Of a DNA stretch of 62,483 bases, positions 9,905 to 18,274 are shown piece after piece. Origin of the DNA: an uncultured Bacteroidales bacterium (lineage in GTDB: Bacteria; Bacteroidota; Bacteroidia; Bacteroidales; FEN-979). Made by a program: the position numbers and the translations under genes. The number at the start of each line of letters is the position of its first letter. Positions within the stretch are counted from its first letter, which is position 1. The notes beneath the pieces are model-generated. The model was not told the DNA's origin. It did no database searches and saw only the letters and a list, made by a program, of their open reading frames with translations. The DNA lies in assembly GCA_903824935.1 (NCBI GenBank), contig CAIJYT010000149.1, forward strand, positions 1 to 62,483. Reading direction: 5' to 3'.

Positions 9905-10472
9905 TATGCCTCTGATTTTTATCCTTTTTGAACTCCAGTACTTCGGTTGTCTGCCGTTTGCTTACATCTATTCTTTTTGAAGGATCAACAGGTTCTACCA
10001 GTAAATCCTTGCCATAGATGAATTTATCCCTGTCATAACCGGCCTTCACAATTGTTTTCGTGAGGAAGATTGCTTCCTTGGGACAGGCTTCTTCGCACAG
10101 CCCGCAGAAAATGCACCTGAGCATATTGATCTCGTAGGTGGATGCATATTTTTCCTCCCTGTACAGATTTTCCTCCCCTGGCTTGCGTTCAGCAGCCACC
10201 ATGGTGATTGCTTCGGCCGGGCAGGCGACAGCGCAAAGCCCGCAGGCCGTGCAGCGTTCCCTTCCCTCATCATCTCTTTTCAGCACATGTCTGCCCCTGT
10301 AAATCTCGGAAAATTCCCGTTTTACTTCCGGATATCGCACCGTTGTCTTTTTCGTAAAGAGATGGCCTAATGTGATCCACATACCTTTAAGGATTGCAGG
10401 CAAATAGATCTTCTCCCAAAAAGACATCTTTTTGTTGGAAACGACCCTGCTCCGTTTAGTCAATCCTGTCAC
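9894..10472 (-). CDS. nuoI: NADH-quinone oxidoreductase subunit I
   Basis: 192 residues. NuoI is the ferredoxin-like subunit that carries clusters N6a and N6b from the peripheral arm to NuoB. Two classical 4Fe-4S motifs are present, CTACGLCAVACP (about 74-85) and CIFCGLCEEACP (about 119-130). An amphipathic N-terminal segment, LPAILKGMWITLGHLF (about 25-40), attaches it to the membrane arm. nuoH is 5 bases upstream and nuoJ overlaps downstream. Confidence 0.96.
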   Translation of the reverse strand: MTGLTKRSRVVSNKKMSFWEKIYLPAILKGMWITLGHLFTKKTTVRYPEVKREFSEIYRGRHVLKRDDEGRERCTACGLCAVACPAEAITMVAAERKPGEENLYREEKYASTYEINMLRCIFCGLCEEACPKEAIFLTKTIVKAGYDRDKFIYGKDLLVEPVDPSKRIDVSKRQTTEVLEFKKDKNQRHNVH

Positions 10473-10477
10473 AGCCC

Positions 10478-11500
10478 TTATTTATTTAATAAAATTACCA
10501 CTCCCGTTATCAGAATATTCAGAATTGCCAGCGGTATCAGGCCTTTCCAGCCAAGCCTCATCAGCTGGTCATACCTGAAACGGGGCAAAGTCCAGCGAAC
10601 CCACATGAAGATGAACCCGAAGAACGTGATCTTTGCAAACAGCACCAGGAAGCTTACAAAGGCAAACGCATTGGGTGACAGACCAAGCCTGTCAATGAAA
10701 GGAAAATGATATCCGCCCATAAACAAAGTAGCCATTACCGCTCCCGAAATGAACATATTGATATATTCCGAAAACAGGTAGAATCCCAGTTTCATGCTGC
10801 TGTATTCGGTATGGTAGCCTCCCACCAGTTCCGTCTCGCATTCGGGAAGGTCAAAGGGTGAACGGTTTGTCTCTGCAAATGCACAGATAAGGAAGATCAT
10901 GAATGCCACGGGCTGGTAAAAAATGTTCCAGTGAAGGCCTTGTTGCTGGTTCACGATTTCGCGCATACTCAGTGAACCTGTCATCATCACTATGGCGATG
11001 ATCGACAGGCTCATGGCCAGTTCATAGCTAATCATCTGTGATGATGCGCGGATGGCACCCAGTAACGCATATTTGTTGTTGGAAGCCCATCCCCCGATCA
11101 TAATGCCGTAAACACCGATGGAAACGATGGCAAAGATGTAGAGAATTCCAATGTTCACATCAGCCATCTGAAGGCTGTAGGTTTGTCCGTTGACGACAAT
11201 ATCGGGGCCCCAGGGGATCACTGCGCTGGTGAGACAGGCAATGAACATGGTCAGCGAAGGGCCAAGGATATAGAGGAATTTATCTGCCGTATTGGGCATG
11301 AATTCTTCCTTGAAGAAGAGCTTTATGCCGTCGGCAAGGGGCTGGAACAATCCCCATGGGCCCGCCCTGTCGGGGCCGAACCTGTCCTGGAAGAACCCGG
11401 CCATCTTTCGTTCGATCAATGTCGAATACATGGCCACAACAAGGCTCATCACCAAAACGGCTGAGGCAAGCAGGATTTTAAATATCAGCATTGTGCCCAT
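10478..11500 (-). CDS. nuoH: NADH-quinone oxidoreductase subunit H
   Basis: 340 residues, eight membrane helices. NuoH forms the quinone-entry chamber and links the peripheral and membrane arms. Conserved stretches are ERKMAGFFQDRFGPDRAGP (about 31-49), GWASNNKYALLGAIRASSQM (about 137-156), AFAETNRSPFDLPECETELV (about 209-228) and the C-terminal WVRWTLPRFRYDQLM near 301. The start overlaps the nuoG stop by one base. Confidence 0.96.
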   Translation of the reverse strand: MGTMLIFKILLASAVLVMSLVVAMYSTLIERKMAGFFQDRFGPDRAGPWGLFQPLADGIKLFFKEEFMPNTADKFLYILGPSLTMFIACLTSAVIPWGPDIVVNGQTYSLQMADVNIGILYIFAIVSIGVYGIMIGGWASNNKYALLGAIRASSQMISYELAMSLSIIAIVMMTGSLSMREIVNQQQGLHWNIFYQPVAFMIFLICAFAETNRSPFDLPECETELVGGYHTEYSSMKLGFYLFSEYINMFISGAVMATLFMGGYHFPFIDRLGLSPNAFAFVSFLVLFAKITFFGFIFMWVRWTLPRFRYDQLMRLGWKGLIPLAILNILITGVVILLNK

Positions 11501-12468
11501 TATTCCTGTGGTTCCGTTGTACCTTCGATAGGATGAATGATAGATCCCTTTTTCATTTCTTCATAATAATTACTGCTGATGACCGATTTCCGTTTGATCT
11601 TTCGCGGCCCTTCGATCACCCAGTCATTAATGTCTTTCTTCTCAAACCTGCATTCATTGCAGATGAATTCCTCTACTTCCCCGAACTGGTCCTTACGGCC
11701 CGTGATGCGGTAGATCTCGTTCCCGAACATCCATGCTGCGACTTTACCGCTGCATTTGCTGCACTCCCTGTGCGCATCCATGGGTTTAAGGAACCATACC
11801 CTGCTCTTGAAACGGAAAGTCCTGTCGGTAAGCGCTCCCACAGGGCATACGTCTATCATGTTCCCCGAAAAATCATTGTCAATTGCAGCCTGGATGAAGG
11901 TGCTGATTTCCATGGTATCTCCACGGTAAAGCATTCCGTGTGCCCGCTTTTTTGTGATTTGTTCTGCGGCCAGAACACAGCGGTAACAATGTATGCAGCG
12001 GTTCATATGCAGCTTGATCAGTGGGCCTATGTCCACAATGGGATATTCCCGCCTGGCTTCAAGCGTAATGGTTTCTTCAATCCCAAACCCGAAACTCAGG
12101 TCCTGCAGGTCGCATTCCCCTGCCTGGTCACAAACGGGGCAATCCAGAGGGTGGTTTAAGAGAAGAAATTCAACAACTCCTCTGCGGGCGATTTTTACTT
12201 CCTCCGAAAGGGTATTTTCAACTACCATCCCGTCCTGTACCGGTGTACTGCATGATGCTACCAGCTTGGGCATGGGGCGGGGATCCTTGAACGAACTCCT
12301 GGCGACTTTCACCAGGCAGCTCCTGCACTTTCCCCCGCTGCCTTTCAGCTTTGTGTAATAGCACATCGCAGGAGGAACAACCTTCCCTCCTATCATGCGC
12401 GCAGCCTGGAGGATCGTTGTGCCTTCTTCAACTTCGATCAGGATGTTATCTATTGTTACCTTGAACAT
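11500..12468 (-). CDS. nuoG: Short NADH-quinone oxidoreductase subunit G
   Basis: 322 residues, against 700-900 in E. coli-type NuoG. It keeps the electron-transfer half: a 2Fe-2S domain (CYYTKLKGSGGKCRSC near 36-51 and a later CST), the His-ligated 4Fe-4S motif HPLDCPVCDQAGECDLQD (about 105-122), and the ferredoxin-like CIHCYRC and CPVGAL motifs (about 158 and 208). A CSKC...CNEC pair (about 236-272) is a remnant of the next Fe-S domain. The molybdopterin-like domain is missing and nuoH follows at once, so this is not a frameshift. Short NuoG occurs in other Bacteroidota (from memory). Start chosen at MFKVTIDN. Confidence 0.93.
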   Translation of the reverse strand: MFKVTIDNILIEVEEGTTILQAARMIGGKVVPPAMCYYTKLKGSGGKCRSCLVKVARSSFKDPRPMPKLVASCSTPVQDGMVVENTLSEEVKIARRGVVEFLLLNHPLDCPVCDQAGECDLQDLSFGFGIEETITLEARREYPIVDIGPLIKLHMNRCIHCYRCVLAAEQITKKRAHGMLYRGDTMEISTFIQAAIDNDFSGNMIDVCPVGALTDRTFRFKSRVWFLKPMDAHRECSKCSGKVAAWMFGNEIYRITGRKDQFGEVEEFICNECRFEKKDINDWVIEGPRKIKRKSVISSNYYEEMKKGSIIHPIEGTTEPQE

Positions 12469-12486
12469 TCTTTATAACCCTAAAAA

Positions 12487-12528
12487 TTGAATTTCGAATA
12501 TTGAACAACGAATATCGAATTTTGAATT
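12487..12528. repeat. 7-base tandem array in the nuoF-nuoG gap (first block)
   Basis: Six degenerate heptamers: TTGAATT TCGAATA TTGAACA ACGAATA TCGAATT TTGAATT. The block lies just upstream of the nuoG start. Orientation is opposite to the block at 12574-12594, 45 bases away, so the two could pair. Confidence 0.75.
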
Positions 12529-12573
12529 TAATATCAGATTGACAAAAGTGGTGCTATATAATTTTTCCATTCT

Positions 12574-12594
12574 ACATTCAATGTTCAATGTTCA
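12574..12594. repeat. 7-base tandem array starting at the nuoF stop codon
   Basis: On the minus strand TGAACAT TGAACAT TGAATGT, with the first TGA (12594-12592) serving as the nuoF stop codon. This is the same arrangement as at nuoJ. Confidence 0.75.
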
Positions 12595-13875
12595 TTTTAA
12601 ATGTGCTTCAAATTCCCCGCGAAAATGCCTGATAGCACTTGCAACAGGCCAGGCTGCTGCATCGCCGAGGGGGCAGATCGTGTTCCCTTCAATATTTTTT
12701 GCAACCCTCACAAGAAGGTCTATATCACTCATCCTGCCCTGGCCGTTTTCGAGGCGGTACAGAATTTTTTCCATCCATCCCGTCCCTTCGCGGCAGGGTG
12801 AGCACTGTCCGCAAGACTCATGCCGGTAAAACCTCGTGAGGTTCCAGGTATTCCTGACAATGCACTGATCCTCGTCAAATACGATAAAGCCTCCCGATCC
12901 AAGCATGCTTCCGCTCTCAAATTCGCCTTCGGCAAGAGATTCATAACTGATAAGCCGTTGTTCTCCCTTAGCGGTATTCAGTATTAGATCTGCAGGAAGA
13001 ATGGGCACTGATGATCCTCCCGGGATCACTGCTTTGAGCATCCTGCCGTTGCGTATCCCACCGCAGTATTCATCAGAATAAATAAAATCCTCAACAGCAA
13101 GCCCCAGTTCAATCTCGTAAACCCCGGGCCTGTTGATATTTCCGCAGGCCGAAATCAGCTTGGTGCCTGTGCTTTTCCCGATCCCGATTTTAGAATAAGC
13201 TTCGCCTCCCATCTCAATGATGGTTGCAACAGTTGCGAGCGTCTCAACATTATTGACAACCGTAGGGCAATCATATAATCCCTTGTAAGCCGGGAAAGGC
13301 GGCTTTATCCTGGGATTGCCACGCTTGCCTTCGAGCGATTCAAGCAAGGCAGTTTCTTCCCCGCAGATGTATGCACCTGCACCGGGATGTACGTATATTT
13401 CCAGTGAAAAATCTGTGCCGAGTATTTTCTCGCCAAGGTATTTATTTTGTTTCGCTTCGCGGATAGCGGATTCCATTATTCCCACAAGGTACTTGAACTC
13501 CCCCCTGATGTAAATATAACAGGTCTTCACGCCAAGCGCATAACTTGAAATAATAAGTCCTTCTATCAACAGGTGCGGCAATCTTTCCATCAGGAAGCGG
13601 TCCTTGAAAGTCCCGGGCTCGCTTTCATCGGCATTGCAGACAAGGTAACGGGGCCTGTCGGACTTCCTGTCGAGGAAGCTCCACTTCAGACCTGTCGGGA
13701 ACCCCGCTCCACCACGGCCGCGAAGACCCGACTTGATGACTTCCTGCTGAACCTGCGCAGGGCTCATCTCAAGAAGGCCTTTGTCGACCGACTTGTAGCC
13801 GCCATTCGCCCGGTAGACCCCGAAGTTCCGGATGCCCGGTACGTTCACCTTATCTAGGAGAATTGTTCTGCCCAT
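12592..13875 (-). CDS. nuoF: NADH-quinone oxidoreductase subunit F
   Basis: 427 residues. NuoF is the NADH-oxidising subunit holding FMN and cluster N3. Visible are the glycine-rich NADH/FMN loop GLRGRGGAGFPTGLKWS (about 51-67), CNADESEPGTFKDR (about 80-93), GAGAYICGEETALLESLEGK (about 166-185) and the N3 motif ESCGQCSPCREGT near 353. The start overlaps nuoE by 22 bases. Its stop codon is the first triplet of a tandem array. Normal length for the family. Confidence 0.96.
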   Translation of the reverse strand: MGRTILLDKVNVPGIRNFGVYRANGGYKSVDKGLLEMSPAQVQQEVIKSGLRGRGGAGFPTGLKWSFLDRKSDRPRYLVCNADESEPGTFKDRFLMERLPHLLIEGLIISSYALGVKTCYIYIRGEFKYLVGIMESAIREAKQNKYLGEKILGTDFSLEIYVHPGAGAYICGEETALLESLEGKRGNPRIKPPFPAYKGLYDCPTVVNNVETLATVATIIEMGGEAYSKIGIGKSTGTKLISACGNINRPGVYEIELGLAVEDFIYSDEYCGGIRNGRMLKAVIPGGSSVPILPADLILNTAKGEQRLISYESLAEGEFESGSMLGSGGFIVFDEDQCIVRNTWNLTRFYRHESCGQCSPCREGTGWMEKILYRLENGQGRMSDIDLLVRVAKNIEGNTICPLGDAAAWPVASAIRHFRGEFEAHLK

Positions 13876-14300
13876 CCTGTTGATTGTCCGTCTTCAGATT
13901 TATTCCTGAGGTCTTCGATAATTTTTTCAACCCCCTTACTTGTCATATGCTCATAAAATTCAGTGTTAACCTGCATGGAAGGGCCGCTTCCGCATGCTCC
14001 CAGGCATTCCACCTCTTTCAGGGTAAACATGCCGTCGGGAGTGGTTTCCCCGGTTTCAATATGAAGGTAATCCTTGATATGCTGTAACACCTCTTCTCCG
14101 CCGCAGATCGCACACGGACCTGTATGGCAGACTTCCAGTATGTATTTCCCCATTTTTTCAAGATAAAACATTGAATAAAATGTTGCCACTTCGTAAACCT
14201 CCATAGGGTTAAGCCCCAACAGTGAAGCCACATAATCCATTATATCCACACTGAGGTAACCACCGAGTTTTTCCTGGGCAATATGCAGCACAGGCAGCAA
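13854..14300 (-). CDS. nuoE: NADH-quinone oxidoreductase subunit E, N-terminus disturbed
   Basis: 148 residues from a TTG at 14300. This is the thioredoxin-fold subunit with the 2Fe-2S cluster N1a, shown by CHTGPCAICGGEE and CLGACGSGP. The frame stays open to 14393, and this upstream part encodes the normal NuoE N-terminal helices (FSDETLEKIRSLIRRY, then PEGRQKSALLPVL), but it contains no ATG, GTG or TTG before the TAA at 14394-14396. An ATG at 14433 (MNAGNKVNHHLFVR) is in the frame one base off; removing one G from GGGG at 14390-14393 would join the two. The real gene is therefore probably 13854-14433 with a frameshift or an extra base in this sequence. Confidence 0.9.
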   Translation of the reverse strand: MLPVLHIAQEKLGGYLSVDIMDYVASLLGLNPMEVYEVATFYSMFYLEKMGKYILEVCHTGPCAICGGEEVLQHIKDYLHIETGETTPDGMFTLKEVECLGACGSGPSMQVNTEFYEHMTSKGVEKIIEDLRNKSEDGQSTGWAEQFS

Positions 14301-14444
14301 TGCCGATTTCTGCCTCCCTTCAGGATACCTGCGGATGAGGGAGCGGATTTTCTCCAGCGTTTCGTCTGAAAACGAAACAGCTTTGTTCTCCCCTTACAAA
14401 CAGATGATGGTTAACCTTATTCCCTGCGTTCATGAATTTTTTTT

Positions 14445-14480
14445 ATTTCGCTATTTCGCTATTTCACCATTTCGCTATTT
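14445..14480. repeat. 8-base tandem array between nuoD and nuoE
   Basis: ATTTCGCT ATTTCGCT ATTTCACC ATTTCGCT ATTT; in the sense direction the unit is AGCGAAAT. It fills the gap from just after the nuoD TAA (14483-14485) almost to the likely nuoE ATG at 14433. Confidence 0.8.
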
Positions 14481-14482
14481 AT

Positions 14483-15658
14483 TTACGCATCTAATTCACC
14501 GGCTATGACATTCATACTGCTCATCGTCAATATTGCATCCGACAAAACCCCTCCCCTGATCATCTCCGGGTAAGCCTGGTAATAAACAAAACATGGCCTG
14601 CGGAAATGCAGGCGGTAAGCTGCCCGTCCGCCGTCGCTAACCAGGTAAAACCCAAGCTCCCCGTTTCCGCCTTCCACCGAGTGAAAAACCTCGCCAACGG
14701 GTGCATCGATCTCACCCATCACTATTTTAAAATGATAGATTAGCGCTTCCATTTTACTGTATACTTCTTCCTTAGGAGGAAGGTAAACATGAGGGGCATC
14801 CACATGGAAATCCCCTTCGGGCAGGTTGTCCAGGGCATTCCTTACCAGTTTAAGGCTCTGCCATATCTCTTCCTGCCTCACACAGAAACGGTCGTAAGTA
14901 TCGCCCTGGGTCCCCAGGGGGATGGTAAAATCAAAATCATCATAAGAACAATAAGGCGTCATGACCCGCACATCGTAGTCCACACCGGCAGCCCTCAGGT
15001 TCGGGCCGGTAAACCCGTAATTCAGGGCCCTCTCGGCACTGATAGGTCCTACTTTGATGGTCCGGTCCATGAAAATGCGGTTGCGCATCAGGAGCTTCTC
15101 AAACTCATGAAGCACCTTGGGCAGGCGGTCGAGAAACTCCCTGATCTTTTTATAGACCGTGGTATTGAAATCACGTTCAAATCCTCCTATTCTTCCCAGG
15201 TTGGTCGTAAGCCTCGCCCCGCTGATCTCTTCATAGATCTCATAAACCTTTTCCCTTTCCTGGAAAACATAAATAAAGCCGGTAAGGGCGCCGCTGTCAA
15301 CTCCGACCACCGAATTGCAGACGAGGTGATCTGTAATCCGCGCGAGCTCCATGATAATGAGCCTCATATAATCGATGCGCTTGGTGGTTTTGATGCCCAG
15401 GAGCTTTTCAACAGTAAGCTGCCAGCCGATATTGTTGATGGGCGAAGAGCAGTAGTTAAGCCGGTCGGTGAGAGGTGTGACCTGGTAAAAAGGCCTGCGT
15501 TCCGCAATTTTTTCAAATGCACGGTGAATGTACCCTATGGTCTGCTCGGCATCAAGAATGATTTCCCCGTCCATTTTCAGGACGTTCTGGAAGATCCCAT
15601 GCGTGGCCGGGTGCGTCGGGCCGAGATTCAGGGTCGTATATTGCTTTTCGGTGTTCAT
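14483..15658 (-). CDS. nuoD: NADH-quinone oxidoreductase subunit D
   Basis: 391 residues: the 49-kDa subunit forming the quinone site with NuoB, derived from the [NiFe] hydrogenase large subunit. Motifs are [20 protein letters not shown] (about 9-28), [20 protein letters not shown] (about 78-97), GSTG-like [19 protein letters not shown] near 128, and the C-terminal [18 protein letters not shown] near 350. Start set at ATG 15658 (MNTEKQYTT). The frame is open to 15820, but that extension overlaps nuoC and reads through a tandem array, so it is not coding. nuoC and nuoD are separate genes, not fused as in E. coli. Confidence 0.95.
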   Translation of the reverse strand: MNTEKQYTTLNLGPTHPATHGIFQNVLKMDGEIILDAEQTIGYIHRAFEKIAERRPFYQVTPLTDRLNYCSSPINNIGWQLTVEKLLGIKTTKRIDYMRLIIMELARITDHLVCNSVVGVDSGALTGFIYVFQEREKVYEIYEEISGARLTTNLGRIGGFERDFNTTVYKKIREFLDRLPKVLHEFEKLLMRNRIFMDRTIKVGPISAERALNYGFTGPNLRAAGVDYDVRVMTPYCSYDDFDFTIPLGTQGDTYDRFCVRQEEIWQSLKLVRNALDNLPEGDFHVDAPHVYLPPKEEVYSKMEALIYHFKIVMGEIDAPVGEVFHSVEGGNGELGFYLVSDGGRAAYRLHFRRPCFVYYQAYPEMIRGGVLSDAILTMSSMNVIAGELDA

Positions 15659-15670
15659 AAACCATCTGTG

Positions 15671-15716
15671 AATAGCGAAAAATAATTTCGCTATTTCGCT
15701 ATTTCGCCATTTCGCT
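15671..15716. repeat. 8-base tandem array between nuoC and nuoD
   Basis: ATTTCGCT ATTTCGCT ATTTCGCC ATTTCGCT at 15685-15716, preceded by one inverted copy (AATAGCGAAA, 15671-15680), so a small hairpin is possible. It lies between the nuoC stop and the nuoD start. Confidence 0.8.
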
Positions 15717-15725
15717 TTTTCTTTA

Positions 15726-16220
15726 TCATCTTCCAAAGAATCGATTATCCTTGTCTTCCCTCGTCGGGTCCTCAAGCGGATATTCCTTCCGCATCGGAAA
15801 ATAATCAAGGTATTCCACATTCAATATCCTCTTCAGGTTGGGATGCCCTTCAAATATGATCCCAAAAAAATCATACGTCTCCCTTTCCATCCAGTTTGCA
15901 GCTGAAAACAGGTCACTGACCGTCCTCACACCGGGATAGTCACCGCTTACGAAAGTCTTTATCCTCAGCCTCTTGTTTTCATAGAAATTATGAAGGTGGT
16001 ATATAACCCCGAACGCAAGTCCGCGGTCGGGATAGTGTATCCCGGTAAGGTCCGTCAGGAACCGGAATCCCAGGCTTGGATTGTCTTTCAGAAATGCAAT
16101 AACATCATACGAAACCGGCGAGGCAACGGTTATGGTAAGAATATCCAGACTGTCGTCAACATCCAGTATATCTTCACCAAACTTTTTCCTCAGCTTATCG
16201 TTGATGAACGAATTTTCCAT
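15726..16220 (-). CDS. nuoC: NADH-quinone oxidoreductase subunit C
   Basis: 164 residues, the 30-kDa subunit that packs against NuoD in the peripheral arm. The family signature is clear near the C-terminus: ANWMERETYDFFGIIFEGHPNLKRIL (about 108-133), then FPMRKEYPLEDPTREDKDNR. FRFLTDLTGIHYPDRG (about 52-67) is the upstream conserved block. Length fits a stand-alone NuoC. A 41-base gap separates it from nuoB. Confidence 0.95.
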   Translation of the reverse strand: MENSFINDKLRKKFGEDILDVDDSLDILTITVASPVSYDVIAFLKDNPSLGFRFLTDLTGIHYPDRGLAFGVIYHLHNFYENKRLRIKTFVSGDYPGVRTVSDLFSAANWMERETYDFFGIIFEGHPNLKRILNVEYLDYFPMRKEYPLEDPTREDKDNRFFGR

Positions 16221-16261
16221 TGTTAATCACAGCGGATAACATTCTCCGCCCCTCTGAATGA

Positions 16262-16825
16262 TTATTGTTTTTTTAAAATCCCGTACTTTATCAAAACTTC
16301 CCTGTACTCATCCGAATAACGCCTTCTCAGGGGTTCGTGTGCGACCAGGTCCTGTATCCTCATAAAACCATCTATGATCTGTTCGGGTCTCGGCGGGCAT
16401 CCCGGGACGTACACATCCACAGGAACAATCCTGTCGATACCCTGCAATACACTGTATGTGTCAAATATCCCTCCGCTTGAAGCACATGCCCCGACGGCAA
16501 TAACCCAACGCGGCTCGGCCATCTGCTCATAAACCTGCTGCACAACAGGTCCCATTTTTTTTGCAATGGTTCCCATTACCATCAACAGGTCGGCCTGCCG
16601 GGGACTGAAACTCAGCCTTTCGGCACCGAAACGCCCGAGGTCATAATGAGCTCCCATGGTTGCCATGAACTCAATGCCGCAGCATGATGTTGCAAAAGGC
16701 AGCGGCCAGATGGAATTGCTCCTTGCCAGGCCTATCACCTTGTCGAAACTCGTAGCGAACAAACCCGGAGAGGAATATCCTTCCGGCGGATCAACTTTAC
16801 TGTATATCGGCTTACTTGTTTCCAA
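16262..16825 (-). CDS. nuoB: NADH-quinone oxidoreductase subunit B
   Basis: 187 residues. NuoB carries cluster N2, the last iron-sulfur centre before quinone. Four ligand Cys are visible: the tandem pair in FATSCCGIEFMATMG (about 44-58), GACASSGGIFDTY (about 111-123) and VPGCPPRPEQIIDG (about 139-152). It is homologous to the small subunit of [NiFe] hydrogenases. nuoA is 15 bases upstream, the gap holding a single TTTCGCTA repeat unit (16827-16838). Confidence 0.96.
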   Translation of the reverse strand: METSKPIYSKVDPPEGYSSPGLFATSFDKVIGLARSNSIWPLPFATSCCGIEFMATMGAHYDLGRFGAERLSFSPRQADLLMVMGTIAKKMGPVVQQVYEQMAEPRWVIAVGACASSGGIFDTYSVLQGIDRIVPVDVYVPGCPPRPEQIIDGFMRIQDLVAHEPLRRRYSDEYREVLIKYGILKKQ

Positions 16826-16826
16826 A

Positions 16827-16838
16827 ATTTCGCTATTT
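16827..16838. repeat. Single 8-base repeat unit between nuoA and nuoB
   Basis: ATTTCGCTATTT is one unit plus a half unit of the octamer family seen at 14445-14480 and 15671-15716. It fills most of the 15-base gap. Confidence 0.5.
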
Positions 16839-16840
16839 AA

Positions 16841-17224
16841 TCATTCTTCCCAGTTAAATGCTCCCTTTTTATAGATGTAATAAAACCCGAACAGCAGAAA
16901 GCCCAGGAACAACAGCATCTCCAAAAATCCATCCCATCCTGATTCCTTGAAATTAATAGCCCAGGGATAAAAGAAAATGATCTCAACATCAAACAGTACA
17001 AACAGTATGGCTATCAGAAAATATTTCACCGAAAACGGGAAACGGGCATTTCCCTTAACTTCTATCCCACACTCGAAATTTTCATCCTTCCTCAGGGTGC
17101 GGATCTTCTTCCTCTTCCCGCCAATAACATGGGTCAGCACCATGGTGATCACAACAAAGCCAAGCGCCACAACCGATTGTACGAGAATCGGGATATAATC
17201 CGAAGGAATGAATGTTCTTTCCAT
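16841..17224 (-). CDS. nuoA: NADH-quinone oxidoreductase subunit A
   Basis: 127 residues, three membrane helices, first gene of the nuo operon. NuoA lies next to NuoH at the arm junction. The conserved loop FECGIEVKGNARFPFSVKYF (about 49-68) holds the Cys of the quinone-site loop, followed by LIAILFVLFDVEIIFFYPWA (about 69-88), diagnostic of ND3. A promoter and a possible Rex operator lie upstream. Confidence 0.96.
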   Translation of the reverse strand: MERTFIPSDYIPILVQSVVALGFVVITMVLTHVIGGKRKKIRTLRKDENFECGIEVKGNARFPFSVKYFLIAILFVLFDVEIIFFYPWAINFKESGWDGFLEMLLFLGFLLFGFYYIYKKGAFNWEE

Positions 17225-17247
17225 CGTTTATTTAGATTAATTCTTTA

Positions 17248-17255
17248 CAAAGATA
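17248..17255 (-). promoter_or_regulatory. -7 box of the nuo operon promoter
   Basis: Minus-strand TATCTTTG is a perfect TAnnTTTG box, 24 bases before the nuoA ATG. A TTTG about 22 bases upstream may be the -33 element and overlaps the inverted repeat at 17271-17290. Confidence 0.55.
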
Positions 17256-17270
17256 CTGTTTTCTGAAATT

Positions 17271-17290
17271 ATTGTTACAAATTAAACAAT
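17271..17290. promoter_or_regulatory. Rex-like operator candidate before nuoA
   Basis: ATTGTTACAAATTAAACAAT has perfect 6-base arms (ATTGTT/AACAAT) and matches 12 of 14 fixed positions of the Rex operator TTGTTAA-N4-TTAACAA. It overlaps the expected -33 region of the nuo promoter. Rex represses when NADH is low. Binding is inferred, and the Rex gene is not in this window. Confidence 0.45.
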
Positions 17291-17362
17291 TTTCCTCTGA
17301 AGCAAACAGGTAAAAAAATCAATGCTTTAATAAACTGCACAAATACAGGCAAAAAGAATGGT

Positions 17363-17383
17363 CTGACCTGGTTGGGAAGTCAG
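17363..17383 (-). terminator. Weak stem-loop after the DUF2752 gene
   Basis: On the minus strand CTGAC and GTCAG (17383-17379 and 17367-17363) pair around an 11-base loop, followed by ACCATTCTTTTT. It is a plausible but weak terminator 12 bases past the DUF2752 stop codon. Confidence 0.35.
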
Positions 17384-17395
17384 GCATGAGGGCTT

Positions 17396-17818
17396 TCAGT
17401 GTATGAAGTGAAAATAAATACCCAGCTTAACAAGCCAGATGAGCAGGACTATAAAAAGCAGGCCGAAAAGTACAACTTTCCTTTTCAGAAATGCATTGAT
17501 CCTCAGATAAAACCTGTAAAAACTTTCCCGGCCCAGAATAAGGTCGGCAAGTATCCAGTAAGGAATGACAGCAACTATGAGAATCCCGGCAAATCCCAGG
17601 GGATTTTCAGCAAAAGCTTTCTTCAGATCTCCGTGCAGTATAGATACAATGGAGTGGATGCTGCCGCATGAAGGGCAGGGTATTCCTGTAACCTGTTTAA
17701 AGATGCAGGTATTGAAAGCTTCTTCCCGTCTCTCAAGCTTCTTATAACTGTATGCGATCCAGATCTGCCCGGCAAGACCCAGGAAAAGGGCCAGGAAATA
17801 CAACCGCCTGCGGGTCAT
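17396..17818 (-). CDS. DUF2752 family membrane protein
   Basis: 140 residues with three predicted membrane helices (about 5-20, 65-90, 110-135). The DUF2752 signature is present: a Cys-rich ITGIPCPSCGSIHSIVSIL (about 45-63) followed by GDLKKAFAENPLGF. The function of the family is unknown; the CPxCG motif suggests metal or redox chemistry, but this is unproven. It directly follows the TM2-domain gene, one base apart, and the pair recurs in Bacteroidota from memory. Confidence 0.8.
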   Translation of the reverse strand: MTRRRLYFLALFLGLAGQIWIAYSYKKLERREEAFNTCIFKQVTGIPCPSCGSIHSIVSILHGDLKKAFAENPLGFAGILIVAVIPYWILADLILGRESFYRFYLRINAFLKRKVVLFGLLFIVLLIWLVKLGIYFHFIH

Positions 17819-18157
17819 TTAACCAAGGATCAATCTCAGCTTTTCAAAGTTCACTTCCTTTGTACGTCCCATGATCAGGAACCAGTCCACAATTGTCCAG
17901 ATACCAAGGCCACCACAGGTCAGAAGTTTGGCAACGCCCAGTCCGGTATCCCCCAGGATAAACCTGTCAATCCCGAAATGACCACCGAGGATAGAGATAA
18001 TAAGCATCAGTATCGGTTCCCTGTAGGTTGTAGACTGTATCATCATGAACCTGGAGTCATCGGTTTGCAGTAATTTTTCCCTGATCGCCGGAAGCAGGTG
18101 AGGTTCGAAAAACTTTGCATAAGACATAATGAACATGTCGGCTTTCTGTGCATCCAT
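17819..18157 (-). CDS. TM2 domain protein
   Basis: 112 residues. The C-terminal half (about 48-105) is a TM2 domain: two helices joined by GHFGIDRFILGDTGLGVAKL and GGLGIWTIVDWFLIMGRTKEVN. The N-terminal 45 residues are soluble and charged. TM2 proteins sit in the cytoplasmic membrane; their role in bacteria is not established. It is translationally linked to the DUF2752 gene downstream, and the upstream region is shared with divergent cstA. Confidence 0.85.
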   Translation of the reverse strand: MDAQKADMFIMSYAKFFEPHLLPAIREKLLQTDDSRFMMIQSTTYREPILMLIISILGGHFGIDRFILGDTGLGVAKLLTCGGLGIWTIVDWFLIMGRTKEVNFEKLRLILG

Positions 18158-18274
18158 AAACTTTTGGTTTTGGTTGATTTGATTTATTAGATGCCTTGAA
18201 ACTTTAATAAGTTACAGCATCAGGTAGTAAATATACAAATTTTATACTTTTACAAATCAAAATCGAACATACTG

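Noticed and set aside
11491..12159. 222-residue plus-strand frame
   Set aside because: Antisense of nuoG; composition is that of a shadow frame.
14789..15685. 298-residue plus-strand frame
   Set aside because: Antisense of nuoD; no family resemblance.
15659..15820. N-terminal extension of nuoD
   Set aside because: It overlaps nuoC and translates through a tandem array; the family start MNTEKQYTT is at 15658.
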